Part shown: piece by piece, positions 8,600-18,588 of the stretch | How the letters are laid out: each line of letters begins with the position of its first letter | How positions within the stretch are numbered: position 1 is the first letter of the stretch | NCBI RefSeq assembly: GCF_016031655.1 | Contig: NZ_JACCHQ010000034.1 | Coordinates: forward strand, 17,920-81,919 | DNA length: 64,000 nucleotides | Origin: Bradyrhizobium glycinis | GTDB taxonomy: Bacteria; Pseudomonadota; Alphaproteobacteria; Rhizobiales; Xanthobacteraceae | Reading direction: 5' to 3' | Translations under genes and position numbers: made by a program | The notes under the pieces: generated by a model | The model's input: only the letters and a program-made list of their open reading frames with translations | Databases searched by the model: none | What the model was told of the DNA's origin: nothing

Positions 8600-9940
8600 G
8601 TGTCTGCGACAAGCAAACCGATCTGGTCCGAAGGCATGTTGGTGCGGCCGCAGCACTTTCAACAATATGACCGCTGGGTCGAACAACTAGTCGAGAACCG
8701 CGTTGCCGGTCTGCTCGGCTACGGCTGGGGCATTCGACGAATTGCCTTTGATCGTAATCTTCTGGCGCTTGGCCAAGTCGCACTTACCGAACTTGAAGCC
8801 ATTATGCCGGACGGCACGGCCCTTCATGCGCCGGAGCATGTCCGCCTTCCGACCGGACGGATCCCTCCACCGGCTGCGAAGAATCTGCTGGTCAAGATCG
8901 CGGTGGGTACGCGCCGGCAGGCCGGCAGCGACGTCTGTTCCGGGGATACAGTAACGCGCCGACACGATCAGGAAGTCTTGCAGATCCGGAATGCGACCTT
9001 GCCGGAAAAGGCTCCGGTCGATATCAAGGTTGCGTCGCTATCAACACAGCTCATCTTTGACGGCGAAGAACAGGGTGATCTGATCACGCTGCCTATCTGT
9101 CGGATCCGTGATATCGATCCGGCTCGCGCGATTACGTTATCCGACACCTACGCTCCGCCCGCCATCGACATCCACGCAGCCAAGTCGCTGATCGCGCTGT
9201 TGAACGAGGTCAGATCGCTGCTGCGGACACGCGCAGACGCCCTTGCTGCGCGCGCGGATCCCTCGCGGATGACGGCGGACGGAGCCGGACTGATTGATCT
9301 TATCACTTTATCGATCGTGAATGGCGCAGAAGCCGTGTTTGACCACTTCGCAGCAACGCGGTCGCATCATCCCGAAACGCTCTTCCGCGCGTTGCTGAGC
9401 CTGACCGGAAAGCTGTCGAGCTTCGTTGGCGATCGGCGGAAGTCGCAAGAGGTGCCTTCCTATCGGCATGAGGACCTGGAAAGCTGCTTCACGCCGTTGG
9501 CTCATATTCTGCGCGGGCTGCTGGCTGTTGTGATCGAGAGCGCCGCAATATCGCTTCCGTTGCAGGACCGAGGCTATGGCATTTTGACCGGCCTGATCAC
9601 CGACCGCACCTTGTTCCAGGACTCTCGGTTCGTTCTCATTGCCGTGGCAAGCGTTCCGGGCGAGACGTTGCGCAACCAGCTTCCGGCGCAGTTGAAGGTG
9701 GGCTCGGTCGAGCAGATTCGCGATCTCGTCAACCTTCAGCTCCCAGGTGTTCCGATTCGCGCGCTCGCCGTGGCGCCCCGTGAATTGCCCTACATCCAGA
9801 ATGCCGTCTATTTCGAGCTGGACCAGTCGGTGGAGCTGTGGCGAATCCTGCCGCGCTCGGCCGCCTTTGCGTTCCACGTCAGCGGTGACTACTCGGATCT
9901 CCATCTCGAGTTCTGGGCCATCCGTAGGGGACGTACGTGA
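8600..9940 (+). CDS. tssK: TssK, T6SS baseplate-membrane complex connector
   Basis: 446 residues from GTG 8600, the length and N-terminus expected for TssK (SKPIWSEGMLVRPQHFQQ). The frame is open further up, with in-frame starts at 8483 and ATG 8561, but these would overlap tssJ or add residues the family lacks. An AGAGG lies about 10 nt before the chosen GTG. TssK is a trimeric adaptor linking the TssEFG baseplate to TssL and TssM. The stop overlaps the GTG of tssL. Confidence 0.9.
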   Translation: MSATSKPIWSEGMLVRPQHFQQYDRWVEQLVENRVAGLLGYGWGIRRIAFDRNLLALGQVALTELEAIMPDGTALHAPEHVRLPTGRIPPPAAKNLLVKIAVGTRRQAGSDVCSGDTVTRRHDQEVLQIRNATLPEKAPVDIKVASLSTQLIFDGEEQGDLITLPICRIRDIDPARAITLSDTYAPPAIDIHAAKSLIALLNEVRSLLRTRADALAARADPSRMTADGAGLIDLITLSIVNGAEAVFDHFAATRSHHPETLFRALLSLTGKLSSFVGDRRKSQEVPSYRHEDLESCFTPLAHILRGLLAVVIESAAISLPLQDRGYGILTGLITDRTLFQDSRFVLIAVASVPGETLRNQLPAQLKVGSVEQIRDLVNLQLPGVPIRALAVAPRELPYIQNAVYFELDQSVELWRILPRSAAFAFHVSGDYSDLHLEFWAIRRGRT

Positions 9941-10833
9941 CGGGCCCGAAACACATGGATGAACCGACAGTCATCGGTCGCAGGCCGGTCGGTCCGACCC
10001 GTAACGCTCAAGTCGGGCAATCCTCCGCCTGCGTTGCGCCGAAGATTGCCCTCCCGGCCGGCGCTCTGCCGTCGCGGGTATCTGAATCCAACGAGGTGTG
10101 GGCAGCGAACCATGCCGAGATGGTCATGCAAAGCCTTTTCGAGCCAAAGGCAATGGAGGACGCCCTGGTCGCGGCCGCAACGCCCATCCTTTTGGTTGTC
10201 GCGCAGCTTCGCGTCATCAACAACGCCGATATCAGCGTGCTGCGACGTGAGATGGTGGACCAGATCCACCGTTTCGAGCTGCGTGCGGCTAAAGATCAGG
10301 CCAGCGGCAGCGATGTCACAGCCGCCCGTTACGTGATATGCGCGTTGCTGGACGAAGCGGTGATGACCACGCGCTGGGGCAGTGAGAGCGCTTGGAGTGA
10401 CAAGAGCCTGCTCAACCATTTCCATAACGAGACGTGGGGGGGCGAGATGGTTTTCCAGATACTCGAACGCGTGCAGGCAAAGCCGGCCAAATACCTCGCC
10501 TTGCTCAAGCTCATCAACATCTGCTTGTTGCTGGGGTTTGAGGGCAAATATCGCGTGGTGGAAGGAGGCCGCGAGCGGCTTGAAGACCTGCGTTCCGACG
10601 TTCGGCGTCTGTTGCGGGATCATACGAGCGAACCAGTGGCCGCGCTATCGATCCGGTGGCGCGGCGCCAAAATACGTACACGCATGCGTCGGTACGTACC
10701 GCTATGGATCATCTTTACCGCTGCGGCCGTGATTGGGCTTACCGGCTACGGTGTCTTTCATTGGCGCCTGTCGGACGACCTCGCGCCCGTTGAGCAACTG
10801 CTCGTCATAGTCGGCCAGTCTAGACCGCGCTAA
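9937..10833 (+). CDS. tssL: TssL (DotU/ImpK), T6SS inner membrane protein
   Basis: 298 residues from a GTG that overlaps the tssK stop (GTGA). The DotU core is clear: ICALLDEAVMTTRWG, then SLLNHFHNETWGGEMVFQIL, and LLKLINICLLLGFEGKYRV. One transmembrane helix near residues 246-266 is C-terminal, giving the tail-anchored topology of the family. There is no OmpA-type peptidoglycan-binding extension, so wall anchoring must come from elsewhere or be absent. Confidence 0.93.
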   Translation: MTGPKHMDEPTVIGRRPVGPTRNAQVGQSSACVAPKIALPAGALPSRVSESNEVWAANHAEMVMQSLFEPKAMEDALVAAATPILLVVAQLRVINNADISVLRREMVDQIHRFELRAAKDQASGSDVTAARYVICALLDEAVMTTRWGSESAWSDKSLLNHFHNETWGGEMVFQILERVQAKPAKYLALLKLINICLLLGFEGKYRVVEGGRERLEDLRSDVRRLLRDHTSEPVAALSIRWRGAKIRTRMRRYVPLWIIFTAAAVIGLTGYGVFHWRLSDDLAPVEQLLVIVGQSRPR

Positions 10834-10847
10834 GAGGGAGGTGCAGG

Positions 10848-13800
10848 TTGTTTGGCGCTCGATTCGTGGCCCTCGTTTCGGCTCGAGGCATCATTACGCT
10901 GGTCTCCTTGTTGCTGGTCGACACGTTGATCTGGTTCGGCGGCTCCCACCTTCACGTGTTCGATCAGCGTCCGCTGGTTTCGATGCCGGTTCGCGCGGCC
11001 ACAATCGGTTGCTTCTCCTTGACGGTCGTCGTCACCATCCTTGTGCGTTACTGGCTAGCGCGCCGTGCTAACCGACGTGTTATCAAGTCATTGATGACGA
11101 GCGAGGGGCTCGTCATGACTTCCAAAAATCGTGGCGAGGAGGAGATCGATCTCATCCGTGGACGCTTCGAGGACGCGCTGAAGGTCCTGCGCGATACAGC
11201 GTTCGGCGGCAAGCGCGGACCGAGCTATCTGTTCGAGTTGCCGTGGTACATCATCATTGGACCATCAGGGGCCGGAAAGACAACGATCCTGCGCAACTCG
11301 GGGCTCGAGTTTCCGTTGGCCGAACGGCTCGGCGTCGATCCGGTGGCCGGTGTCGGCGGTACGCAAAACTGCGACTGGTGGTTTACCGAAGAGGCGGTGT
11401 TTATCGACACGGCGAGCCGTTATACGACACACGATGCGGATGCCGAGGTGGATCGCGCGGCCTGGCATGGCTTTCTCGATCTTCTGATCGTCCATCGGCG
11501 CCGGCGACCGATCAACGGGATCTTGGTTGCGGTCAGCCTGCACGATCTCTTATCGGGCCAGGACAACCAGCGCAGGCTCGTCAAGTCGGTTCGTTCGCGG
11601 ATACAGGAGCTCGCCAAGACCTTTAGTATGCGTATTCCGGTCTATGTTCTGGTAACCAAATGCGATCTGATAGTTGGCTTCGCCGAGTATTTCGACGATC
11701 TCGACCATGATGGTCGTGCCCAGGTCTGGGGCAGGACCTTTCCTCTCGAGGGACCAGGCGATCACATCGACGACTCCGTAACCCAGGAGATTCAGCAACT
11801 TGCCGAGCGGCTCGAGAGCAACTTGGCGTTCCGCATGCATGGCGAACGTGATCATGACCGTCGGGTAATGATGTATATGTTCCCGAAAGAATTGTGGAGC
11901 CTGCGGACCGCGGTCAGCGGCTTCGTTAGCGAGGTCTTCCGGCCGAGCCGATTCGAAGTGGAGCCGATGCTCCGTGGGGTTTACTTGACTAGCGCTGCCC
12001 AGGAAGGAGTGCCGATCGAGCGGATGAGCGGTGCCATCAGAAGGAATTTCGGTCTGCACGCAAGCCCACCCACGCCCTCGATTGGGCCGGGAAAAACATT
12101 CTTCATCAAGAAGTTGCTGACCGATGTGATCTTCGCGGAGCAGGGGCTGGTCGGCCGCAATCTCAAACTCGAGCGCAAGCTTGCGATCGTCCACTGTGGT
12201 GGCTCTCTCGCGGCAGTCATACTGACGGTCGCCGCGCTCACGCAGTGGTACGACGCGCTCGCTCGTAGCGAAACACGCATCGCTGAAACCAAAATGGCCG
12301 CACAGACAATGCAAGCGCGCCTGAACGAACCACACGAGTCGCTGAATCTGACTAGGCTCCTGCCGACCCTCAACGCCGCGCGCCGGCTGCGCCTGACAGC
12401 TGGCGAGAACACTTGGGTTGCATGGCTCGGTGGCCTCGGCATTTCAGCGACCCCGGTGCTCGCGCCGGCTACACAACGAACTTATGATCAGATTCTGGTC
12501 GACCGCCTGTTGCCGGTGTTTGCTGGAAGGCTCGCCGTTCGGATTGACGCGATATTGCAGGCGGGCAACGATACTATGCTGGACCAGGCCAAGGAAATGT
12601 TCCGCATCTATTTGATGCTGAGCGACCCGAGCCATTTCGATCGCGGCAAAATCGAAGAGGCTATGCACAGGGAAGTGGCGCTTACGTTTGCGCTCGAGAC
12701 GACATCAGCTCGCGAACTGCAGGAGCATTTTTCACGTCTTATTGAGTTGCTGCCGAGACCCATCACGAGCGACCGGAAGTTCGTGATTGCGGTGCGCTCG
12801 CGGCTGATGGAACGTCCGCTCGTCGAGCAGGTCTACGCGCGGCTCTTGCGCGAAGCCGCTGAGAACGCGCAGCTCCGGCCAATCGACCTCGTTAGTCTGC
12901 TGGGATCCGGTCAGCTGGAGATTAAGCCCCAGACTAATTTCCCCACAATTGGTCGGCAGGATCTCCCTTTTTCTGGCGGCACCGCGATCATTCCGGGCAT
13001 CTTCACACGGGATGGTTTGATGGGTTTCCTGCTGCCGCAGCTTCCCCGCATTGTCCAGGACGAGCAAAATGGCGATTGGGTCCTTGCCGGAAGCTCGTTC
13101 GATACGGCGGACACACAACAGCTCGTGCGCAAAGTCATCGATCGCTATGTTGCCGATTACATTCATATTTGGACAACCGCACTGAGCAGCGTCCGCGTTG
13201 TCAAGTTCGACGATATGCGCCGGGCTTCGGAAATCCTGCGCGGGCTAGCTGGTCCTGAAAGCGCATTGCAGCAGATCATTTCCCTCCTACGCGACAATAC
13301 CAACCTGCCGCGGCCCGGAGAGCAGATCACTGCCAAGCCGGGTGAGACAACGGCTGCCGTGTTCTCGGCTGCATTCGGCGACGCCCCCTGGCCGGGAACA
13401 CGGATCACGGAAGCCTTCCGGCCTCTGTTCCAACTGGGCGTAGGCGGAGCCTCGGGACAGACGCCGAGCATGGATCACATCCGCAATCTTTTCGGCGCCT
13501 TATATGCGACAATGGTCAACATCGCGACCGCGCCCGATCCCGGCCAGGCCGCATTTCAGCTTTTTCAGCGACGCGTCAGGGATTCTAGCAACGATGCCTT
13601 TGGTGCCTTGCGCGCTGACTCAGCGCTACGACCCGAACTGGTCCGTACCATCATGAACGACATCGCGCTCTCGACATGGAGCGTCTTGCTTCAACAGGCA
13701 CACGGTCATGTCAATGCCGTTTGGACACGGGAAGTGGCACCGATCTGCCAAGCTGGCGTCTATCAGCGTTATCCGTTCTTTGCGGCCGCGAGCGAGGACG

Positions 13801-14408
13801 TAACTTTAAAGGACTTCAGCAATCTCTTTCGCCCCGGCGGTATTCTCGATGAGTTTTTTCAGAAGTACCTGTCGCCATTCGTCATCGAGGACAGAACCGG
13901 CCTTGCGCGGGCAACTCTCGACCGCGCGGCGGCGCCGATTGATGCCGATGCCCTGACTCAATTTCAAAGCGCGAGGGAGATTCGCAGGTCCTTTTTCAAC
14001 GGCTCAGGTTCCGCTCCGGCCGTGAAGCTCAGCATCAAGCCAGTTTATCTCGCCTCTAGACTTCTGCGCGCGACTTTTGTCATGGATGGCAAGGAGATCG
14101 TCTATCGTCACGAGGCGCCCCGCGCTTACGACCTTGAATGGCCGAGTCGAACCGAGGCAAGCACGGCCTCAGTCGCCCTTACCTCTCTGGACGGAACCGA
14201 GGAGAGGATTGAGCGGTTAGGCCCTTGGGCTCTATTCCGTCTGATCGATGCCTCGCGACCCGCCTCGCGTGGCGCTACCGATCGTTTCACGCTCACGATC
14301 GGACGGCCCGAGCGGCCAGACGTGACATATGAATTGCGGGCGGAAAGTGTGAGCAATCCGTTCAGCTTGGGTGTCCTTCGTTCGTTCCGATGTCCGGATC
14401 AGCTATGA
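10848..14408 (+). CDS. tssM: TssM (IcmF), T6SS inner membrane complex protein
   Basis: 1186 residues. The start is TTG 10848, preceded by GGGAGGTG. Two transmembrane helices lie near residues 8-30 and 50-70, a Walker A motif GPSGAGKT at 138-145, and a third transmembrane segment near 445-465, after which the long periplasmic part reaches toward TssJ. This is the full IcmF layout. It is 14 bp after tssL, so the two are cotranscribed. Confidence 0.95.
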   Translation: MFGARFVALVSARGIITLVSLLLVDTLIWFGGSHLHVFDQRPLVSMPVRAATIGCFSLTVVVTILVRYWLARRANRRVIKSLMTSEGLVMTSKNRGEEEIDLIRGRFEDALKVLRDTAFGGKRGPSYLFELPWYIIIGPSGAGKTTILRNSGLEFPLAERLGVDPVAGVGGTQNCDWWFTEEAVFIDTASRYTTHDADAEVDRAAWHGFLDLLIVHRRRRPINGILVAVSLHDLLSGQDNQRRLVKSVRSRIQELAKTFSMRIPVYVLVTKCDLIVGFAEYFDDLDHDGRAQVWGRTFPLEGPGDHIDDSVTQEIQQLAERLESNLAFRMHGERDHDRRVMMYMFPKELWSLRTAVSGFVSEVFRPSRFEVEPMLRGVYLTSAAQEGVPIERMSGAIRRNFGLHASPPTPSIGPGKTFFIKKLLTDVIFAEQGLVGRNLKLERKLAIVHCGGSLAAVILTVAALTQWYDALARSETRIAETKMAAQTMQARLNEPHESLNLTRLLPTLNAARRLRLTAGENTWVAWLGGLGISATPVLAPATQRTYDQILVDRLLPVFAGRLAVRIDAILQAGNDTMLDQAKEMFRIYLMLSDPSHFDRGKIEEAMHREVALTFALETTSARELQEHFSRLIELLPRPITSDRKFVIAVRSRLMERPLVEQVYARLLREAAENAQLRPIDLVSLLGSGQLEIKPQTNFPTIGRQDLPFSGGTAIIPGIFTRDGLMGFLLPQLPRIVQDEQNGDWVLAGSSFDTADTQQLVRKVIDRYVADYIHIWTTALSSVRVVKFDDMRRASEILRGLAGPESALQQIISLLRDNTNLPRPGEQITAKPGETTAAVFSAAFGDAPWPGTRITEAFRPLFQLGVGGASGQTPSMDHIRNLFGALYATMVNIATAPDPGQAAFQLFQRRVRDSSNDAFGALRADSALRPELVRTIMNDIALSTWSVLLQQAHGHVNAVWTREVAPICQAGVYQRYPFFAAASEDVTLKDFSNLFRPGGILDEFFQKYLSPFVIEDRTGLARATLDRAAAPIDADALTQFQSAREIRRSFFNGSGSAPAVKLSIKPVYLASRLLRATFVMDGKEIVYRHEAPRAYDLEWPSRTEASTASVALTSLDGTEERIERLGPWALFRLIDASRPASRGATDRFTLTIGRPERPDVTYELRAESVSNPFSLGVLRSFRCPDQL

Positions 14409-14705
14409 TAGGAGCGCGGTGAGAGTGCTCAGCTTTGTAGTTAGGAGGCAGGCACATGCCGCTGCTGGCACCTTGGCACGAGTGGTGAGGTCGGCCGCAA
14501 TGCTGGTGCGCGGCCCGCTGGTGGTGATGAGCAAGCGACGCGACGCGCTTTACGCGGGCCAGAATTAGATCGCAACGGCAACTCCATTCATGAGCTCAAG
14601 GTATTATTGGGGATCGACGTTCCAACGGGCAGGGCCTTGCGCTTTTGCGCCACAGGCGACCGACGATATCAGTGCGATCATCGAATGCCTACTCGAGGCT
14701 GTGCT
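14409..14705 (+). other. Short relic between tssM and the kinase gene
   Basis: No intact gene fits here. In many imp-type clusters tagF and the phosphatase gene pppA stand between tssM and the kinase. A good ribosome site (AGGAGG) precedes ATG 14457, but only ten codons follow. One frame ends APQATDDISAIIECLLEAVL with its stop overlapping the kinase GTG, which could be the end of a lost upstream gene. Identity of the lost gene is a guess. Confidence 0.35.
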
Positions 14706-15575
14706 GTGAGTGAGCCCCCCCTGGGATACGTGCTCGGTGGCCGCTTCGAGCTGGCAGAGGTGATTTGCGAGGGCGGCACTAGCACCGTCTATCGTGCGGT
14801 CGATCGGATCGGCCTGTGGGCGCGTGAACAAAGTCCAGAAATCGCAGTGAAGGTCATCCAACCACATGTGAAGATGCGCCAGAAATTAGTACAGCTGTTG
14901 CACCGCGAGGCGCGTCTTTTGCGTGACTGCGTACACCGGAATTTAGCGCGGATCTACGATTCCGACTATGACGGCAAGTACCATTACCTGGTCATGGAGC
15001 TCTTGAAGGGCCGCTCGTTGGCGCAGGTCCTGGCCGATCGTCAGAGACGACCGCTGTCACCCTCCGTGTCCTTTCAGATCGTCCGCGCCGCTGGGCAGGG
15101 CCTCGCCCACATGCACAGTCTAGGGATCTTGCATGGTGACCTCAAACCGGGAAATATCTTCATGACCTCGACCGGCGAAATCAAAATTGTGGACTTTGGA
15201 ACAGTCATCTTGCTCGACCTTCCGCCGCAAGGCGAGAAGGCCACCGCTCTGACCGACGACATTGGACTATTGACACCGGCATATGCGTCACCGGAGATGT
15301 TGATGGGGGAGCCACGGACAGAAAGCGATGATGTCTATTCTCTCGCAGTGGTCGCCTATCTGAGCCTGACGGGCAACCACCCGTATGCGCAGCTGCCAGC
15401 CAACGAGGCACTTAACGCAAATCTCACACCGGCGCCGCCGCCGACTATTTCGCCAGCGCAATGGCGGGTGCTCGCTTCGGGCCTTGCCCTCAACCGCCGT
15501 GACCGGATCGACACCGTTGGTGAGTTCCTCCAACGTCTTGCCCGCGCGCGCTGGTTCTATCGTTGGTGCGGTTAG
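14706..15575 (+). CDS. Ser/Thr protein kinase of the T6SS cluster (PpkA-like)
   Basis: 289 residues from GTG 14706; the frame is open from 14607 but MSEPPLGYVLGGRFEL is the natural kinase beginning. Seen motifs are the glycine loop CEGGTSTVYRA, the invariant Lys in EIAVKVIQ, HGDLKPGN in the catalytic loop (HGD in place of HRD), DFG and the SPEM segment. It is a kinase domain only, with no membrane helix or C-terminal sensor, so shorter than classic PpkA. It probably phosphorylates a partner read by the FHA domain of TagH. No phosphatase gene is visible. Confidence 0.85.
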   Translation: MSEPPLGYVLGGRFELAEVICEGGTSTVYRAVDRIGLWAREQSPEIAVKVIQPHVKMRQKLVQLLHREARLLRDCVHRNLARIYDSDYDGKYHYLVMELLKGRSLAQVLADRQRRPLSPSVSFQIVRAAGQGLAHMHSLGILHGDLKPGNIFMTSTGEIKIVDFGTVILLDLPPQGEKATALTDDIGLLTPAYASPEMLMGEPRTESDDVYSLAVVAYLSLTGNHPYAQLPANEALNANLTPAPPPTISPAQWRVLASGLALNRRDRIDTVGEFLQRLARARWFYRWCG

Positions 15576-15608
15576 CCGATGCCTCTGTTTCCAGCTCAAA
15601 AGCGTTCT

Positions 15609-17108
15609 TTAGGGAGCTCGGAGGCGATGGACGACAAGGATGCGGCCATCTGGTCCCGATTCGGCTGTGTATCGCTCGCGGTGGATGTAGAACTGTGTCA
15701 TTGGGATCTGGCGGGTCGGCAGAAGTCCGAACGCCCCGAGTATGCTGATCAGCAAGCCGTCGGCCACGCGCGGGCCGTGGACCCAGTCACGGCCGACACT
15801 CTCTCCGATATCGGGCAATGGCCCAATTTGGTCTCCAGGGTGAGGTTGCAGCCCTAATTGCCCGTATCCAGGCGTGAGAACATAGTTTTCGCCTTGCGGA
15901 TTATTTGGAGTTACGGGCGCCCGACCTGGCCACAATAGCGCAGCATAGCGCATACCATTGATAAGCACACTTTGTGGTCGCAACCACGCCGGAAGGAGGC
16001 CGCTTTCTCGCAATTCGGCGATCAGCGAATCCGGGGCAACGCCACCCCTCCAACCCGGTAGGACATACGCTCCGAAGTCACGCTGTGCCGGGTTATCCCT
16101 TGCGTCGGCTACAAGGATCGGTCCATCAGACGGCATTATTGGTGCGGCCGGTACTGACGACGGGCCGCCGATTTCGAAGCGCCGGAACGTCGCCTCCCTT
16201 GCGGGTGCATGGTTCTCGGGTTGGATTTTCCGGTGGAAATCCCGAAGCATATCTCGCAAATTCAGCAGACGGTTACGAAACCCAGCAATGGTGGGTGCGT
16301 CGCTCCCTATGTAGGCGCGCACATAGTCCTGTATGTCCGTATCCAACGACGGCAACGCAATGCGGGGAGCCATTGGAGGTCTGTTGGTCTCGCGGATCCA
16401 GCTGAGGAAATCCCTCATATCGTCTGCGGCATGATTGGCGCTGCGGGCGCGGCTGTTCGGGAGTTTCTCGGTAAGCCAATTCCAAAAGTCCTCGTAGCAC
16501 CGCAAATCCACATCATAAGGGCCGGGTCCCCGACTCGAGCTGCTGCTGTCGCTCGCATGCGTCACACCGCTGCTACCGCTGCCCGGTGACGATGGCCTGG
16601 CTTCCTCAAAGGCCTGAAACATCAAGTTCCTTTCACGAGCCCAGTTCTCAAATTGCAGGTCCCGAAGCATATCTCGCAAGTTCAGCAGGCGGGCACGAAA
16701 CCCAACCATCATCGATACATCGGGCCCTATATGGTCAGTTGCATAGGCTTGCAGGTCGGCGTCGAACGACGAATGCGCAATCCGGTCGGCGATTGGCGGT
16801 CTGTTGGTCTCGCGGATCCACGCAAGGAAGTCGTATATGTCGCCTGCGGCCACGGCGGCACCGTGGGAGCGGCGCCGCGGAAGCTTCGCAGCCAGCCAGT
16901 TCCAGAAGTCGTCATAGAGTTGCGTGTCCACCGGATAGGGGCGCGGCCACTGATTGGAGTCGGTGCTGCTGTCACTCACGCGAATCTCCGGCAAAAACTG
17001 CAATTGCAGGGTTGAGGCATGCTCGCTCGATCCGAAGCGCGATGTTACGTGAATTCGGTTGGGCCCGAGCTTTAAAAAATGAAAAGCGGCGCGATTTGTC
17101 GCGATCAC
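15609..17108 (-). CDS. Candidate effector: two internal repeats plus two copies of the shared module
   Basis: 499 residues, convergent to the kinase gene. Two repeats of about 94 residues (57-150 and 197-290) share DFWNWL, DFL.WIRETNRPP and LLNLRDMLRD, joined by a Ser-rich linker. The C-terminal part holds two copies of a module of 60-75 residues: copy A at 343-414 (GWRGG, APDSL, SGLLP, TPNNPQGENYVL) and copy B at 438-499 (WVHGP, LLP, PMTQFYIH). The same module is found in the proteins at 31506 and 34346. No catalytic motif, signal peptide or membrane helix is seen. A GTG at 16979 with GGAGA before it is an alternative start. Function unknown; an exported effector is inferred. Confidence 0.7.
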   Translation of the reverse strand: MIATNRAAFHFLKLGPNRIHVTSRFGSSEHASTLQLQFLPEIRVSDSSTDSNQWPRPYPVDTQLYDDFWNWLAAKLPRRRSHGAAVAAGDIYDFLAWIRETNRPPIADRIAHSSFDADLQAYATDHIGPDVSMMVGFRARLLNLRDMLRDLQFENWARERNLMFQAFEEARPSSPGSGSSGVTHASDSSSSSRGPGPYDVDLRCYEDFWNWLTEKLPNSRARSANHAADDMRDFLSWIRETNRPPMAPRIALPSLDTDIQDYVRAYIGSDAPTIAGFRNRLLNLRDMLRDFHRKIQPENHAPAREATFRRFEIGGPSSVPAAPIMPSDGPILVADARDNPAQRDFGAYVLPGWRGGVAPDSLIAELRESGLLPAWLRPQSVLINGMRYAALLWPGRAPVTPNNPQGENYVLTPGYGQLGLQPHPGDQIGPLPDIGESVGRDWVHGPRVADGLLISILGAFGLLPTRQIPMTQFYIHRERYTAESGPDGRILVVHRLRAP

Positions 17109-18588
17109 TTTTGCCGCAGCCTATACTTGCTCGTTAGGTAGCTCCATATATTGCCGCGATGACTACGAGAACTCTGACGAACACAATCATCTGGGCTTCT
17201 TGATGTTCGTTCTGGGGGTCAATAGAAGGCAACCTCATGGGAGCAAGAGCGAGACGGTCGGCTGCAGTCAATCCGGAGAGACGAGAGGCTCACGCGGGCG
17301 GCTCACCTGCCGACCATGACAAGCCGCTTGGATCCTTTTCCTTTGTCCGGCTCGGACCAAACTCCGTGGTCGTCCTATCGCCTCGTAATGTCCGCGTCCT
17401 CGATAGCTTCAGAGTAATCGCGGCCCTGCAGCCAAAGTGGTTCGAAAACAGGGGCCAGAACTTCGGCCGCGCCTGAACTGACATAATGCTTCCCTCTTAC
17501 CAGCGTAAGGCACCTCGTGCCTTTTGAGATGCTTAAGCGGGCAAAGATATCCACTCGAACGCGGTGCCGGGAACTGAAGCAGACCGGCCTGCAGCGTCTG
17601 TTCGATTATGATATTATCGACAGGCCCTTCTGTCGGACGATTCTAAGACCCGAAGTGCTATTTCCAATCCGGTAGCTCAGCACCCGATAAAGCCTTATCT
17701 TCCAGGGCCGTACGTCGTCTGCCGATCAACTCGGGCCGTCCATCTGAAGGTCGGCCATTCAAAAGTATCGATCCTTCCCAATCGACAAATCACGTGATGC
17801 GGCAAAAGGAGTTCAGGGTTCGGGCCAGCTTAACTTTGTGGGGTATCTGACAAACGCGCCGCCTCTGTCAGCTTGACAACACTAATTGGCAAACCGCCTT
17901 CAAACCTATCAGCAGCGCTGCCATTGGCACAACTGTTGCTCTTGAGATGCAGAAACACCGATGCGCAGACTACACGAACCGTTGGGAATGACGTTCGCTT
18001 TCCCTTAAACCCGCGCGCATCGTTTCGCGAAGGAAACCCGACATATCCCCGCCATGCCTGAGACCACAAGCAACAGGTGCATCGGCAGTCGATTGGGCTC
18101 AGGACAATGGTGCGACAAACGTGGCCAATGCTAGTGCCGCAGCCAATTCGAAATGCACCATCCGGCCGTCGGTCTCTTGTGAAGGCAAGGCTCACCGCAG
18201 GATCCGTCTTGCGCGCGGAGCATTGGAGAAGCGATGAACTCATCACAATCAAGGGCGCCAGATCAACGGTTGGGACGTGCACCATGCCGCGCCAGCCGAT
18301 CGCGATATCCCATTCATGGCGACGAGAAACTGACGCCGGGCTGGCTGGCCCCCTACCATTTCGCAAGCGAAGCGGCGGGATCGCTTCAGGCATCGACGCT
18401 ACTGTATCGAGCCTATCGACGAGTTCGCCTTGCGCCTCGATCATCTGGAGTCCGACTCTGCTGTCGGCGCTTACCGCCCTCGTAAAACGGGTCGGGACCG
18501 CGAGATTCGTTTGCACTAGGTGTTTGCCCCTTGGTCGGCGGCACTGTGACAAGCGTCGTTAGCTCTGCCGCAGTTGTTTGGTGCGCCG
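17109..18588 (+). other. Gene-poor stretch before vgrG
   Basis: Nearly 1.5 kb without a gene I can name. A small plus-strand frame at 17237-17476 (79 codons) contains SFSFVRLGPNSVVV, which resembles FHFLKLGPNRIHV at the start of the neighbouring minus-strand protein. A minus-strand frame at 17830-18552 is long (240 codons) but its product has no known features and it overlaps other open frames. Possible regulatory look-alikes here were rejected. Confidence 0.4.

Noticed and set aside
17149..17178. tts-like GTCAGAGTTCTCGTAG on the minus strand before the repeat effector
   Set aside because: One insertion and several core mismatches; could be a degenerate box, but too weak to list as a site.
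17733..17785. Nod-box-like text (TCCAT, then CAAAAGTATCGAT and CCCAATC)
   Set aside because: Key spacings are off by several bases in both halves and no nodulation gene follows.
17866..17890. tts-like GTCAGCTTGACAACACTAAT on the plus strand
   Set aside because: Only the first nine bases match; the TCGAAAGCT core is lost and no effector gene follows closely.
17830..18552. 240-codon minus-strand frame as a gene
   Set aside because: Product has no recognisable features, a competing long frame lies opposite, and no ribosome site is evident.
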